Shown here in pieces: positions 1-11,333 of a DNA stretch of 64,000 bases; positions within the stretch are counted from its first letter, which is position 1, and each line of letters starts with the position of its first letter. The stretch lies in assembly GCA_032821775.1 (NCBI GenBank), contig JAVLRN010000004.1, forward strand, positions 3,658,001 through 3,722,000, in the 5' to 3' direction. The translations under genes and the position numbers were made by a program. This DNA comes from Sanguinoderma infundibulare (lineage: Eukaryota > Basidiomycota > Agaricomycetes > Polyporales > Polyporaceae). The notes beneath the pieces were generated by a model. It searched no databases, was not told where the DNA came from, and was given only the letters and a program-made list of their open reading frames with translations.

Positions 1-712
1 TCGGGATGCATGATAACATGTGCATGCTGATTAAGAGTCTGAGGGCGTGAATACAGCGTAGAGTCGGAAACTGTCGTGTGCGAGGAGTGCGCTGGACGTA
101 GAGAGGGGTGAGATGAGTGCGGCAGGAGTAACGAGCGGAAAGGGGAGACCTGGAGGAGCCTGGAGGATGTGGGCGCGAAGGCAGGATGAGCAGGCAGTCA
201 CTAGCCGCTCTCCTCCCCAGCCACCCGAGCTTTGGTCTTATTTGGCTCCCGTGGCGCTCGCTGCTACAGCACTGCCCCTGTCTTTACCAGTACGAACGTC
301 CGCGTCAACCCTAGTACCGTCGTCTCTTGTTCGGTAACTTCCACTCGCCAGCCCTCGAGATAGTAATACACGGTCGTGAGACTACATCGTTCAGAATCAA
401 ATTGGTCCTCGGGTTGGCCAAATAGAGCATCCCCAATGTAGGACAATTCCCCAATGTAGGACAAGCCCGCGACATATATGCCGTCATTCTCGCGACAAGC
501 TAGCGCGAGCGCACACATCGACTCGACAGGCTCTCGACAGGCTTCCCCCGCTATTTCGACAGATATCAGCTATCGACGATTCCGACAGCTACCCACGTTC
601 TCGACGAGGAGACAAAGTCGTTCCCATCTCCTTCGACAATATCCATTGAGAAAAATGCGGGCCAAGTACTAGACAAAGGAGCACAAAATTGCGGGAACGA
701 CTTTGCGAACGT
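1..712. other. Intergenic, no gene recognised
   Basis: No reading frame here resembles a known family. The stretch lies beyond the 3' end of tdp1 copy 1. It contains a small direct repeat at 431-464 and several CGACAG-like words between 515 and 600. I see no RNA gene. Confidence 0.5.
431..464. repeat. Two-copy 18-bp direct repeat
   Basis: The unit ccccaatgtaggacaatt occurs at 431-448 and again, lacking its last two bases, at 449-464. No function can be assigned. Confidence 0.8.
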
Positions 713-3238
713 CTAAGAGTCTTCCACGAAAGCCGGCGATTCCGATTGGATCTGTGCAGCCAACGCCAGGCTTACGGTCAATATTCTCATTTTCAACTAA
801 GCACACGGTGCGTATGGGACGTACCCAAGGCTCGTCGCGCCCAATGACGTACTTCTGCGGCGGGCGTTCCCAACAAGCCAGGTTCTCGATTTCCTCTTCA
901 CTGTGGAGCGGGATGAGGATTCCGAGCTCGTAGTTCGTGATCTTCACGCGTCGACGATGAGACAAAAAGCAGTCTTTGAGAGGGAGAGGGCGACTTACAT
1001 TCAGTGTCGGGTTAAACGGAGACCCCGACAGCGTTCCCCATGCGGACGGCGTGAAGTTGTGCGAGCCGACGTACACCCACCCGGCGAGCCGTTTCCCAGT
1101 AACCCCCGCATCGCCATCATTCTCCGCCTCGTCCTCGCTATCTGTCAGCGTCTGCTGCATCCCTGACGAACCGTTCCGCTTGTCACGGAACGTCCCAAGG
1201 ACCATCTGCCAGGCCGTCAGCCCTGACTGTCGCAAAGAAGACAGACGTCACGACGTGTCCCAAGCCTTACCTTTGAATGCATGAGCACGCGCCCCCGCTT
1301 GCTCCTCGTCTGGTGGAACAGCTCCCGCGGGAAGTTCTTCCCCTCCCACTGCTTCCTCCTGCAGAACATCGTCCCCCCGCCCTGCTCCCCAAGCACGCTC
1401 TCCCGCACGTACTGCGCCGTTGGGTACAAGATCTTGATCGGCGGCAGCGGCAACTTCGCCCGTCGTGACTTCGGCCCGTCCAGCCAACTCTGCGCCGACT
1501 CCCCGCGCGCCGAGCAGTAGAACTCGTTCAACCATGCCGTGCTGTACGTCCCGATGGACGACCCCTGGCACTCGAGCACCAGCTCCTTGTCCTTTGGGGT
1601 GTCTGCGCCGATGTCTTTGAGGGCCTTCATGAGGCATGTGTGGCCGGTAAGGATGACCTTTGTCCAGCCTTCGTGCTTGCCGGCGATAGACGGGATGAGA
1701 GCTGCTTTGACGCGGGAAAAGTCCCACTGTGTGCGGAGGTCTTCGAGGCGCTGGAGCGGGAGGTTCGGGTGCTGGGCGTCGATGATGAGCGGAGGGATTA
1801 TGACGCTGCAAAGGGGCAGGAGACGCACCTCGGTCTTGAGCATATTGACGAGCGCGGGTGCTACGTTCACTCCATGGAGCACGCGGACCATGGCGGAGGC
1901 GAAGTCTTCAACCTTGGGGTCCGCTGGAACGGGCGACTGACATTTCTGTATGTCTTGTACCCAGACCGTCTTCACGGTACAAGCACCGTCAAAATCTGGC
2001 TCATCATGAGAGCGCAAGAAGTGTACATACATTCTCGATATCGCGCCAGTCGTACTCCACTAGGTTCGCGGTAGAGACCACAATGCGTAGCCGCCCCGTA
2101 CGGAAGAAGAGCTACAACAGCGTCAGCCGGGACGGCACGCGGAGACGCGCTTTACTTACCAACATGAACTAAACCGAGGGTGCCCAGGTTAGCGAGGTCT
2201 GTGTGCTGACAACAGCCGCTGAGCACTCACTTTCATGTGCATACACCCGAACCCGCCGCGGAGGAATGGTGTCGTCCGAATCCAATTGGGCAGAACGGCC
2301 TTTATAGATGCCTCACCTACACAACAGACGTTAATTGTAAACTCGCCAACTGGGACGTGACTAGGGCGTACCCGTTGGACTGGTATCTACTGCGATGACG
2401 GGTGTCTTACGGTCCATTAAGTTGTACACTAAAGTGTAGTCCCAGCAGTAAGCTGAGATGATCGCAAACTCGATCTCCTCTTTCTGAGGAATAGAATTTG
2501 GGTCAGCCAATTCCGTACGTTAGCAGCTAGTAGTGTAGCCCCCGGTAACCTACGGGAGAGAGTATATCGGGGAGCGTGAACAGAGGTCTTTTGTCCTTGG
2601 CGGGGATAACATAACGGTTAGCCGTCTGCCTCAGCTCGCCATCCCAGAAGATCTCTGGCCCTCGCGCACTTGTGCTGGCAGCGGCCGTGGCGGCGGGTCT
2701 GCTTACGCTCCTGCTTGACGTCGCGGAGGCGACGGTACCAGACGAAGCATAACCATGTTGGTTGACACCGCTCGCCCTCGTAGAAGATGAGGAGGAGATG
2801 TGCTGCCTTTTCGCACCACGAGCCTGTTCCTCCTCGTTGGCCGAGTCGTCATGGATAACGACCGTGTTGACCTGCTGGTGGAGGTCCGGTCTCCGTCTCT
2901 TCAGGCGCTCTAGGCGTTCTTTCTCCATTTGAGCTCTCTCGGACATGAAGGACGTCGCAGCTTGTGGTTGTGGTGCGGACACGGACGTGCTGGGTCTCTG
3001 GATGCCAAGGGAGGCAGATTTCGCCGCCTCGAGCTCCTCGGACGCCTTAATGGCGCGTTGCATTTCGTCCTGGAATTTCGCCTCTTCTTCGTCATCAATA
3101 ACCTCTGAACGAGCCTGGCTGGCCTCGTAGTCTCTTTGGCTTAGTTCGAGTGCCCTAAGAACTGAAGCGTCAGCTGCAAAACAGATCGATGGAAGGCTTG
3201 TTTTACATCCTGAGTTGTTCATCATTATCTTGATACAT
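713..3238 (-). CDS. tdp1: Tyrosyl-DNA phosphodiesterase 1, copy 1 (intact)
   Basis: Tdp1 is a phospholipase-D-superfamily nuclear repair enzyme that removes stalled topoisomerase I peptides from DNA 3' ends. My model has ten exons, complement of 713-751, 825-941, 999-1205, 1271-1969, 2031-2111, 2160-2168, 2231-2316, 2372-2483, 2554-3154 and 3207-3238, giving 660 aa. Both HKD motifs are present: H275-M-K277 with N296 in VVSTANL, and H538-S-K540 with N590 in VGSHNFTPSAWG. The N terminus carries a ubiquitin-interaction-like motif (about residues 7-20, DEQLRMALELSQRDYE) and a second one near 45-60. The last exon was chosen because it ends IQSESPAF..., as in copy 2, and follows the family's DEPW. 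The start in exon 1 (MYQDND) matches MDYDDD of copy 2. The 9-nt exon 2160-2168 encodes only FML. A decayed MYND gene lies upstream on the same strand. Confidence 0.95.
2160..2168 (-). other. tdp1: 9-nt microexon of tdp1 copy 1
   Basis: The exon ttcatgttg (FML) sits between a TTTAG acceptor and a GTAAGT donor. It directly follows the catalytic HMK. Removing it keeps the frame but deletes three residues after the motif. The same exon occurs in copy 2 at 32635-32643. Confidence 0.85.
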
Positions 3239-3927
3239 TTTGGACTATCCAAGTGGGTACCAGGCGTGGTGGGGGCGAGGCGGCAGTGGTGGACGTGGAC
3301 AAGATGGTGGTTACATTCACATGGCCAACAAAACAGAACTTGGACCCCGAACACTCCCACGCGTCGTGTCACGTGATTATAGTAAGGAATCCGTTGACTC
3401 CCAGAAACCTCCGGCTCTTCAATCTAGCACGACCAAGGCTGCGACTCTCAACGGTTTATTGACCATTAGGGCTATTGAAAGATGCGTAGTCAAATTGCGT
3501 CTTGGAGTCCGCGTCCGCTTCAGGCTGGCTGTCTCCATACCATTGCGTTAACGTCCGACGTCGTCACCAGGCTCCACCGCTGTTTCGACGGGCGTCCTTT
3601 CGTCATCTTTTTCGTGAGCGGTAGCAAGACTGTAGATGTAGCCTGTGAAACCGAGTGTGATCAGGCTGGGATACAGGGACAGTGGTGCTGTTAAATCGGG
3701 GTCTCCTCAGCTGTTGTCATGCCACACTGTCATTCGAAGATGAAAAGCCCGCTGAGTCGCGTCAAGTTGTACATTATAGTTAGTACATATCGTGGAGTTA
3801 TTGAGTATTGTTGGTTGAGCCTCAAGACTATGGAGCATGTACGCTTCGAATGCGTATGAACGATCTGTAACGTAAGGAAGAATCAAATATTACGAGTAAC
3901 GATGCCCCAGGAGCGTTTCACAGTAAA
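3239..3927. other. Intergenic spacer between tdp1 copy 1 and MYND pseudogene
   Basis: No supported gene. It is the tdp1 promoter side and contains a CACGTG core near 3369. It has little obvious similarity to the matching spacer of the second pair at 33.7-34.3 kb. Confidence 0.4.
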
Positions 3928-5069
3928 CTAATTGGTCTTCCAAGGGAGTATCGGGGCCTGGTCGCGGCGGGTGTCCTTCAAGAACGGCCACATCCGCTGG
4001 TACGCCACGAAGGCGTCCGGAGCAGAGAGCGTCGTCCCCTTGTTCTCTCGCAGCCACCTGGACAACACCGACCAGGCTTCGCGATCGGCAGACTTCCACC
4101 TCCACCCTTCGCCCCGACGCACGGACTTCATCACCTTGGGCAGCGACTCGCAACGAGCAGAGTCTTCGGCATCCTAAGACGAAGCCGAGCTTCAGGGCGG
4201 TCATGCACAGCCCCATCGTCGACCGCACAGCGTTCTTCAATCTCTCGTCGAGGAGCGCGCCTTGCAAGTGCGCCGGGGGCTTGAAGATGGGGAACGAGTT
4301 CAAGAAGACGTGGCCGGACCCTTCGAGATAGAACAAGACAGGAGAATGCCAACAAACCGCAGCGTGTCTGGGAGATCAGAGCGACACTTGGCGCAGTAGC
4401 TCGCCTCCGTAGCCTAGCGTCCCGCAACCGACTTGATGAACCACAGCTCGCCCACGAACGGGATTGTCAAGAAGCTGGCCTTGGCGCCGAGCATCATGTT
4501 CGTGACGCGGAACTCGAGGGCGAATTCGTCCTTGGGGGACTCGCCGGGAGCAAGGGAGATGAGCAACGCGCAAGGGGAGTCCAAGTCGCGGATGTTGTCG
4601 GAGAAGTAGATGGAGATCTCGGCAAAGATGGTGAACGTGTACTGCTACACTTCGATCCACTGTTTGACCGCAGTTCCGAGGGCCATGGCAGTCCTGCGGT
4701 GTTTTCGTGGCAAATGGACCGCCTGGGGTCCAAGAGCGGCAAAACTGCCTGCGGGGGAGCACAATTCAAATCAGCTTGGTTGAAGGATGACCCGGGTACA
4801 GTTACTTTCGGCACGGCAGCGACGCAGAGATATTTCTGATGCTAACGCGCTGAAGTCATTGATGCCACTGGAACGTATTTGTGGGCAAGCCAGTCGTCCT
4901 TTTGACATTCTTTGCTGCAGTACTTCATAACTTGGCAGCCCGTGCATCGTTTCAGCGATATGTCCGTTTTGTTGCCGTGGCTGCATCGGGGGACTTGCGG
5001 CGAACCCGTGACAGCGGTATTACTGGGTCGGGTGAATCGAGACCCTGGGGTGGTAGAGTCGAATTCCAT
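3928..5069 (-). pseudogene. MYND-finger protein, copy 1, decayed
   Basis: The N-terminal exon (5069 downward) encodes a MYND zinc finger, but the second cysteine of the first pair is glycine (RCSHGNKT). The splice donor after the finger's HK reads AAATACG where the intact copies have AAGTAAG or AAGTGAG. Exon 2 shows a 14-nt loss relative to copy 2 near 4690, a TAG at 4645-4647 where copy 2 has a tyrosine codon, and further frame changes between 4130 and 4340. The C-terminal part (SVRRGEGWRWK..., SAPD.F.AYQRMWPFLKDTRR) is still easy to recognise. MYND fingers usually bind proline-rich partner proteins. The role of this fungal family is unknown. Confidence 0.85.
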
Positions 5070-5364
5070 TATTCAAAGATAGCAGACAATGAGAGTCAAG
5101 AGAGCTGAGGTGGTCGGGGCTGGCCGCGATGTCGGTCCTGACTGAGAATCGGAAATAAGGTTCAGGCGCCACGAGTCGCGACGCGTAATGTCACGTGAAT
5201 GCGATGCCGCATTGAACCACGCCCCGGCGTCTTCCGCGCAAAGGCCGGGCTTTGGACGGCCACGATGCGCCGGGCGGTCACCTCCGGTATGTATTGATAT
5301 GTACACGATGTTGAACCTCAGGCCTCAACACTTCATTAATCCCCACAAATATTGCAGCTCTGCC

Positions 5365-6565
5365 ATGTCCCTCAGTCAATTGCCAATCGAGGTGCTAGAA
5401 AGGGTCATCGACTCTTTCGAACGAGGCGTTGAAGGCTACGGCTCTCTCCGCGCATGCTCTCTCACTTGCACCCACTGGCTCCCTCGAAGTCGCCTCAACT
5501 TGTACTTCCGCGTCGCCGTATCCGATGACGAGACCTTGTCGCGCTTTGTGAACGCCTTGTCCGCGAATTCTAACCTGGGCATCCTCGTCCAACAGCTATG
5601 TGTCGGCTCAAGCACCCACGCTTCCTACCTCTCATTCGCCCAGGGGCTCCTCGTGCGACACCTTCGGAACCTCCGCAGTCTCACACTCTGGGTAGACTGG
5701 CACAACTACCCTCCCAGGTTCCACCAGCTGGTATCGCAGTTTCCCGTCAAGGAACTGCATCTCCAACGGGAATTCAAGTCGATAGGTCGACTGTTCCAGC
5801 TTCTCTGGGTACTGCCAGACCTCGAGACACTCACCCTCGGGCCGTTCGTCTGCGACGCGCTTTCGGCTATTGAATACGAACGCCTGTGCGCCCACGGAGG
5901 GCGCTCTGTTTGTCGCAACTTGACCCATCTGTCTCTGTCGTTCAATGTGAGGCCGTCTTCTCTTTGCAGCCCACGCAAAATCGTTGACGTATCTTGCGCT
6001 CCACCCGCAGCATTCTGCTTCTGGGAAGAACTTCCCGCCAAAGCACGCCTTCGGGGAATCGGTCGTTTACCTGTCCTTGACGTTTGACCGAACGCCATCG
6101 ACCGATGACCTCTCTGGTATGACTTGTCCCCAACCGTATTGTCATTTGGTTCGACCCGCTCACGCCCTACCTGCAGAGTTTTCGGCACTTTCGGATTGTC
6201 TCGCCACCTTCCACAAATTAGAAGTGCTCGAAGTCGTCGACATGCTCGGGACGAAAGGCAGCGCCGACCTCACGTGCACGTCCGATGTCCTCGCGTTCTT
6301 CTTGCGGAGGATCACGGCGGCCCGTACATTCCGGTCCTTGCGCATCGAGCTCGCGTCCTTCCTTCAACCTACCGTCGCGGAGGTCCACGAGAGGATCTTC
6401 GCCGACGAGGTGAAGATCGCCCTCGATGCGCTCCCGCGGTTCGAGGAGCTTCGACTCAAGTTGGTGTATAGCGCTATGGACGTGGAGGACATCACGGAGG
6501 ACTTCACCACGTCCCTGCGTGCGTGGCTCCCGAAAGCTTCTTGTATCGTCCAAATGTGTACGTGA
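5365..6565 (+). CDS. F-box protein (1)
   Basis: Two exons, 5365-5946 and 6011-6565, give 378 aa. The 64-nt intron has GTGAGG, an internal TTGAC and a CCCGCAG end, and the frames join exactly. Residues 1-45 form an F-box (MSLSQLPIEVLERVIDSF, SLRACSLTCTHWLPRSR, LNLYFRVAV). F-box proteins recruit substrates to SCF ubiquitin ligases through Skp1. The rest is Leu-rich and repeat-like (LRSLTLWV, LETLTLG, LTHLSLSF), as in basidiomycete F-box proteins with degenerate leucine-rich repeats. The gene is divergent from the MYND pseudogene. No substrate can be inferred. Confidence 0.8.
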
Positions 6566-7338
6566 ACAATGTGAGCTGTCTCCAGACTGAGCTAGGTATT
6601 GACGATGCGTATCGCTACAGCGCGATGGTGAGGGGCTTTGCGCAGCGTGCCATCAATTGCAGCTCGCGGAGATCTTGCTCACTGCACCGACCTCAAATTG
6701 AACCTGGATTTGACTTATCGGGTATATAGTACCGGTCTGCACTCTCGGTCACACGCTCATCTCATTTGATTCCTCTCCAAAACACTGGCTCGACTACTAC
6801 CACACCTTCATGAAGCTTCACGAGCTCGAGATTTCCCTCCAGTACACCTGCCAGCACCGATATGGATGCAGTACCGGGTCTCCGGATCCCTCAGCCTCAC
6901 CCATCGGGTCGCTCGCCAGCCTGCCCGCTTGCCAAAACCTCACCTGCAACTGTGCACACCACTCAACCATATCGTCGGTTTCACGTCGAGGGCTATTATA
7001 CGTCGAAGGTCGCTTCAAATTACTGTCAACTCGCTATGATCCTGACCTATCGTGATGAGGGCAGGGAATATTCTGCCAGACAGCCCTTCATGCTTCGAGG
7101 GCCCGGGGCTGTTCTGAACATGTGTGGCATTCAACAGTTGGAGATGCCAGCGGAGAATGGCGTGGAGCTGCTTGGTATGCTGTACGAGGCGCGGGTCTTG
7201 ATCTGACCCCCTCTACGAGTTGTTATCCTAATCTACAGAAGCGTATGGGAGGTCGAGCCTAGCACTCGTCCCATCCACGGTAGTGCACACGACCTAGAGC
7301 GTACAAGTTGTTGGTCGTCCATTCGCTGTTGTTGTTCG
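6566..7338. other. Intergenic with possible coding relics
   Basis: Short open stretches on the + strand (for example about 6810-7055, and 7036-7206 containing QPFMLRGPGAVLNMCG) look mildly coding. They do not join into a gene, and I recognise no family. They could be remains of a gene related to the upstream F-box gene. Confidence 0.3.
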
Positions 7339-9632
7339 TTAGAGTACATATCGGAAGTCTCGGTTCTGTCTATCCGTCAAATCCAAGAATTCCTGAGGAA
7401 CGCACACAGTGAGCGAATAATTACTTGGGCGTCGGCCGAGAACGTACCTTATCCACGCGGCGCTGAGTCCGCGTTCCGTCAGGGAGGACGACCTCGATGT
7501 AGAGGTCGTCATACTTGTCGTCTACTGGCTCCGCGTCCCGCTTCCTGTTCTCGCGCGCGAGAAGGGACCGGATGGCCAGAAGGAGGATAGGGCAAATGGC
7601 ATAGCAAATGCCGATGATCGTCCATGGCACATGGTTGCTGCAAGACCCTCGGTCGTAAGCGCACACCTCCACGAACGAGGCGGGGAAAGCACACACCGAG
7701 GCTGGTACTTCGCCTGCCACATGAAAGGCGCAGCAGCATTCCCGACGCAGTACGCGATGAGCATGATCGCGTTCGTCGTGACGCGCTTCGTGTGCCCGGC
7801 GGTGACGCTAGAGATCCACGAGAGGGAGAGCACGAAGCCCGTCGTGCCGACGCCGGTCAGCCACTGGCCGAAGAGGAGCCCGACCTTGTCGCTCCATGGG
7901 AGCAAGTTGACGAGCAGGACGCCGAGGAGGTTCGGGATGAAGTAGATCGCGCCGACGTACGCCCGGCTGTCCTTGTAGCGCGCGGCGAGCTTGACCCCGG
8001 TGAAGATGGTGACGATCTCGACGAATCCGTCGACGCAGCCGAGCAGCGTGGTCTGGAAGTTCGTGAAGCCAAACGCTGAGACGATGATCTGCTTCTGGTT
8101 CGTCAGGCTGTTGGGTACGTTGTCGAGTGCGGAGAAGAGTGCGAAGAGCCACGTCTTTGGATCGCACAACGCCTCGTAAAATCTGTTATTTTCGTGAGGA
8201 GCAGGCTCCGACATGGGGCGAGGCACGTACTGTTCGAGCTTGAAGTGCTTGTTTTCGACACCTGTTTGGTTTTCCTGCGGGAGCTTGAATGATCAAAGGA
8301 CACAGTCGGACGACGTGCGGCTGACCTGGATGCGCTTGACCGCCTTCGCACGTTCTTCCGCAGTGAGAAACCATGCGTTCGTAGGCGAGTCTGGGAAGAG
8401 GAACCTAGGCTAATAGCTGAGTGACCGGCCATAGTGCGTCCCCGTCCCACGTACCAATATAATACTGCCACAATGACCGTCAGGCTTCCCGTGATGACCA
8501 TGAGCCTACGACGACGCAGCTGAGGACTGGGTCGGGCCTGGAGGAGCTAGGCGACACACACCATTGCCACGGCTCGAACCTCTCCGTCTTGATGTGCAAC
8601 GCCCCGAAGCTCAGGAAGCCGGAGATGATTTGAGCTGCCATGTCGTGCGTGCAGCCGAGTAAGTATTCTCATGACCCGTGACGTCTGCCGGCCGCCTACC
8701 TGTTCCGTTCATCAAGACTGCCGCCGGCGGACGTCAAAACGCCGTCAGCAAACGAATGAACCAATCCGTCGGGGATACTCACACCAGTACCCGACCCGCA
8801 GCGTCTGCTCGTTGCGGGTGTAGAACATGGAGCTGACGATCATGAACCCGGCAGTAATCGACCCTTCGCACATGCCAAGAATGAACCGGACGGCGAAGAG
8901 TCCGCCGAAGTTCTTGCAGGCGGCATGCGAACAGAGCGCCACGCCCCATACGAAGATGTTGATGCTGCCGGACGCCGTGGTGTCAGCTCCGCGAAGTGCG
9001 GCTGTTCCGAGGGTGTAGCGCGGCGCACCTCATCCATTTGCCGACGGGGAATCGTTGGAGAGCAAGGTTCTGGGGATACTCGAAAGCGAGGTAGCTGATG
9101 TAGAAGATCGTCCCGAGCCTGCATCGTGATGGGTCAGGAAGGCAGGCATGCGTATGAGTGGTGCACCGCACCAATTGTATCTGGAGAGCGCCGGTCAGCA
9201 AGAGGTCTAGCGAATAACAATGGGCAGGACGCACTGGTTCGTCGTGAGATGAGTCGCTGTCCTGAGGATGAAGTAAGATAAAAATGATTGTATTTGAGTT
9301 CGCATTGCGTCATCTACCTGATGCCGAGGATAGCGGAGCTCCCCAAAGTCGTCTTGTCCATGAACTGGATCCAGTAGAGAACTCCGGGAGACGCTGGGGT
9401 GAGGCTGCATGACAGAGAAGAGCTATGGGACGAACGTACTGCACATGAGAGGTAGGATGTGCCAGTCGATCTTCTTCCGGAGCCTGGTAGCCTCCTCCGG
9501 AGTGAGTTCGGCGTCCAGGCCTGCCGCAAGGTGCGCGGCCGTGTCGACTTCCTTGTCCGCGACGGCAACATGCACGACGTCGAGAGCACCCTTCTTCTCG
9601 TCCGAATCGCCAAAGGAAACCGTGCTGCTCAT
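7339..9632 (-). CDS. MFS transporter, allantoate-permease (Dal5) type, copy 1
   Basis: This is a plasma-membrane anion:cation symporter of the fungal Dal5-like group, by motif pattern. The substrate cannot be read from sequence; relatives carry allantoate, ureidosuccinate, nicotinate and other carboxylates. The protein starts at 9632 (MSSTVSFGDSDEKK) and ends at the TAA at 7339-7341, with 14 exons matching the fully worked copy 6. Landmarks are LRKKIDWHILPLMC, QFMDKTTLGSSAILGIR, NQYNWLGTIFYISYL, EYPQNLALQRFPVGKWM, RFILGMCEGSITAGFM, FLFPDSPTNAWFLTAEERAKAV, AARYKDSRAYVG, AGHTKRVTTNAIM, YCVGNAA.PFMWQAKYQPR and RENRKRDAEPVDDKYD. All exons and splice sites I checked are intact. It is the only MFS copy on the minus strand. 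Confidence 0.92.
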
Positions 9633-9703
9633 CCTGAACGGAGTCTGAGGTGGATGGAGGGATGACGGGGGCCGCGGGAACTCGGTTGGAGTAACGACCG
9701 CGA

Positions 9704-9748
9704 CTCTATATAGCACGGCGCCATCAGGAAGCGGGCGTAGATAGCGCG
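9704..9748 (-). promoter_or_regulatory. Conserved MFS promoter block, copy 1
   Basis: On the minus strand this reads GCTATCTACGCC...TGATGGCGCCG.TGCTATATAG, ending about 72 bp before the start codon. The same block with a TATA-like end precedes all six MFS copies. Confidence 0.7.
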
Positions 9749-11333
9749 ATCCATGTGACGATACGAACTCCGGTGCGTACCAGGTTGCGCAGGACGTCGT
9801 CCACCTGCTCGTGTCGCCGAGCCGTACATTCCTCTTATCACCTTGTGAGGCGGCCCGGGACGCTAGTGGGCTCTGGCGCCTCGCTGATCGTGGCTCGCAG
9901 AAACTCTCTTCCGCAGACCTCCACACGCAATGGGCACGATAACGGCGAGCATTTATGGCTTAGACGACGCCAAGTCTGCAAATCGTGGATATCAGTGAGA
10001 ACAGGGCGATTGGGTTTTATCCGCAGCGCATACATACGAGTCGAGTCCATGCTGAAGCCTCAGTTATCAGATACTCGAAGCTCGCTGGATAAGCTTCCGT
10101 GTTATGCGTATCGACGACCTGGATAGTAAGCCGGTATGTGCAGCGACAACGTCGACAAAGTTCAAAGTACTTCGCACACACATACCTTTGTTCACAGTCT
10201 GGGCAGTCCAAAGTAGGCGGTTCGGGAATGACTCTGCAAAAAGAAAGCGAGCTCTTGAAAGACATAGAACCGGGTCTATACTTGACTGCGCGGTTGGCGT
10301 GCTTTAATTGATCCCGACTCTTGTGATAGGTAAGCAAGAGTTGTTGATGTTTCCGCCGGCCCGACTTCAAGTTCTTCAGCTTCAGATATGTACAAGCGTT
10401 TTGTCGAGTTGGGGTGGGGCGGCCACTCTCGGGCTATGCGATTTGCAAGTGGGCCTGAGGGGGCGGCGGAGTCGTGGCGAAGGGTGGCTAGTGACTTGGA
10501 GTTGGGTGAATAGCGAAGCCTGGTGAGGTGATTCTTGTGATTCTTGCCAAAATCTTGCTCCAATCTGGCTAAGCGCCTGCGAAGGATTGCAACGGGCGCG
10601 CACATTTCCTACGAACCACTTCTGTTCTGTCCATGACTTGTTCTCGGTACTGTACTGCTCTCGCTAGTCATGTCTCTGGCCTCTTGCACTTGGACACCTA
10701 GCCTCCCACCGAATCCAACCAAACGGAAGGCACGTTACGCGTGGTCCTCGGGCCCGTCGACGTTAGGGTCCATATTGCGTCCCGACTCCCATCGCTGCGA
10801 CGATTCCGCCAACGTGCATCAAGTGAGCCGATACTGAGGGGGAACGAGGGCACGAGCAGGGACGGGGTATGGTACGGTTGCGACCGCGGATGGGTCGTCG
10901 TGACGAACGCTGGTATTCCATGGTGCGTGTTCCATCATGAGTTGGTTAGGACGTGGAGGATTGGTTGGGGAAGGCTGGTCTGGGAGGGCATTGTATGGGA
11001 CGCTGCGCAATACAACAATAACAGAAAGCGACCGAATGTGCGTGCGCGAGAGCCGGGCACGAGAGTCGCTCCTTGATCGTATGTCAACAAGGCCATCCGC
11101 GCGAAGAGCGCGGAAGCGCATTCGCCGGTTACTCCTTGGGGCTAAACACCGGTACCGAATCCTGTCCTCTCGGCGGAACCCCTATTTGAGTACGTTTTCA
11201 GGCCCTTCGTTCAACTCCAGGAGCTCATTCTTATCCGCTGTCTTCGTACCTCAACCTTCCTGAAAACCTACGGTTGGCGCATTCGTTTTGGTTCGATGGC
11301 CATGTTTGCTGATTATTCCATGGTTTAGATCCC
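9749..11333. other. Long intergenic region
   Basis: About 1.6 kb between the MFS copy 1 promoter and the second F-box gene. Open frames (for example minus 10017-10370 and plus 10741-11076) have no recognisable motif or paralogue. I treat the region as non-coding or unresolved. Confidence 0.4.

Noticed and set aside
784..824. tdp1 copy 1 reading straight through to the TAG at 669-671 without a last intron
   Set aside because: Splicing GTACGT...GCACAG gives IQSESPAF at the C terminus, matched by copy 2 with IQSESPAF; the unspliced tails of the two copies do not resemble each other.
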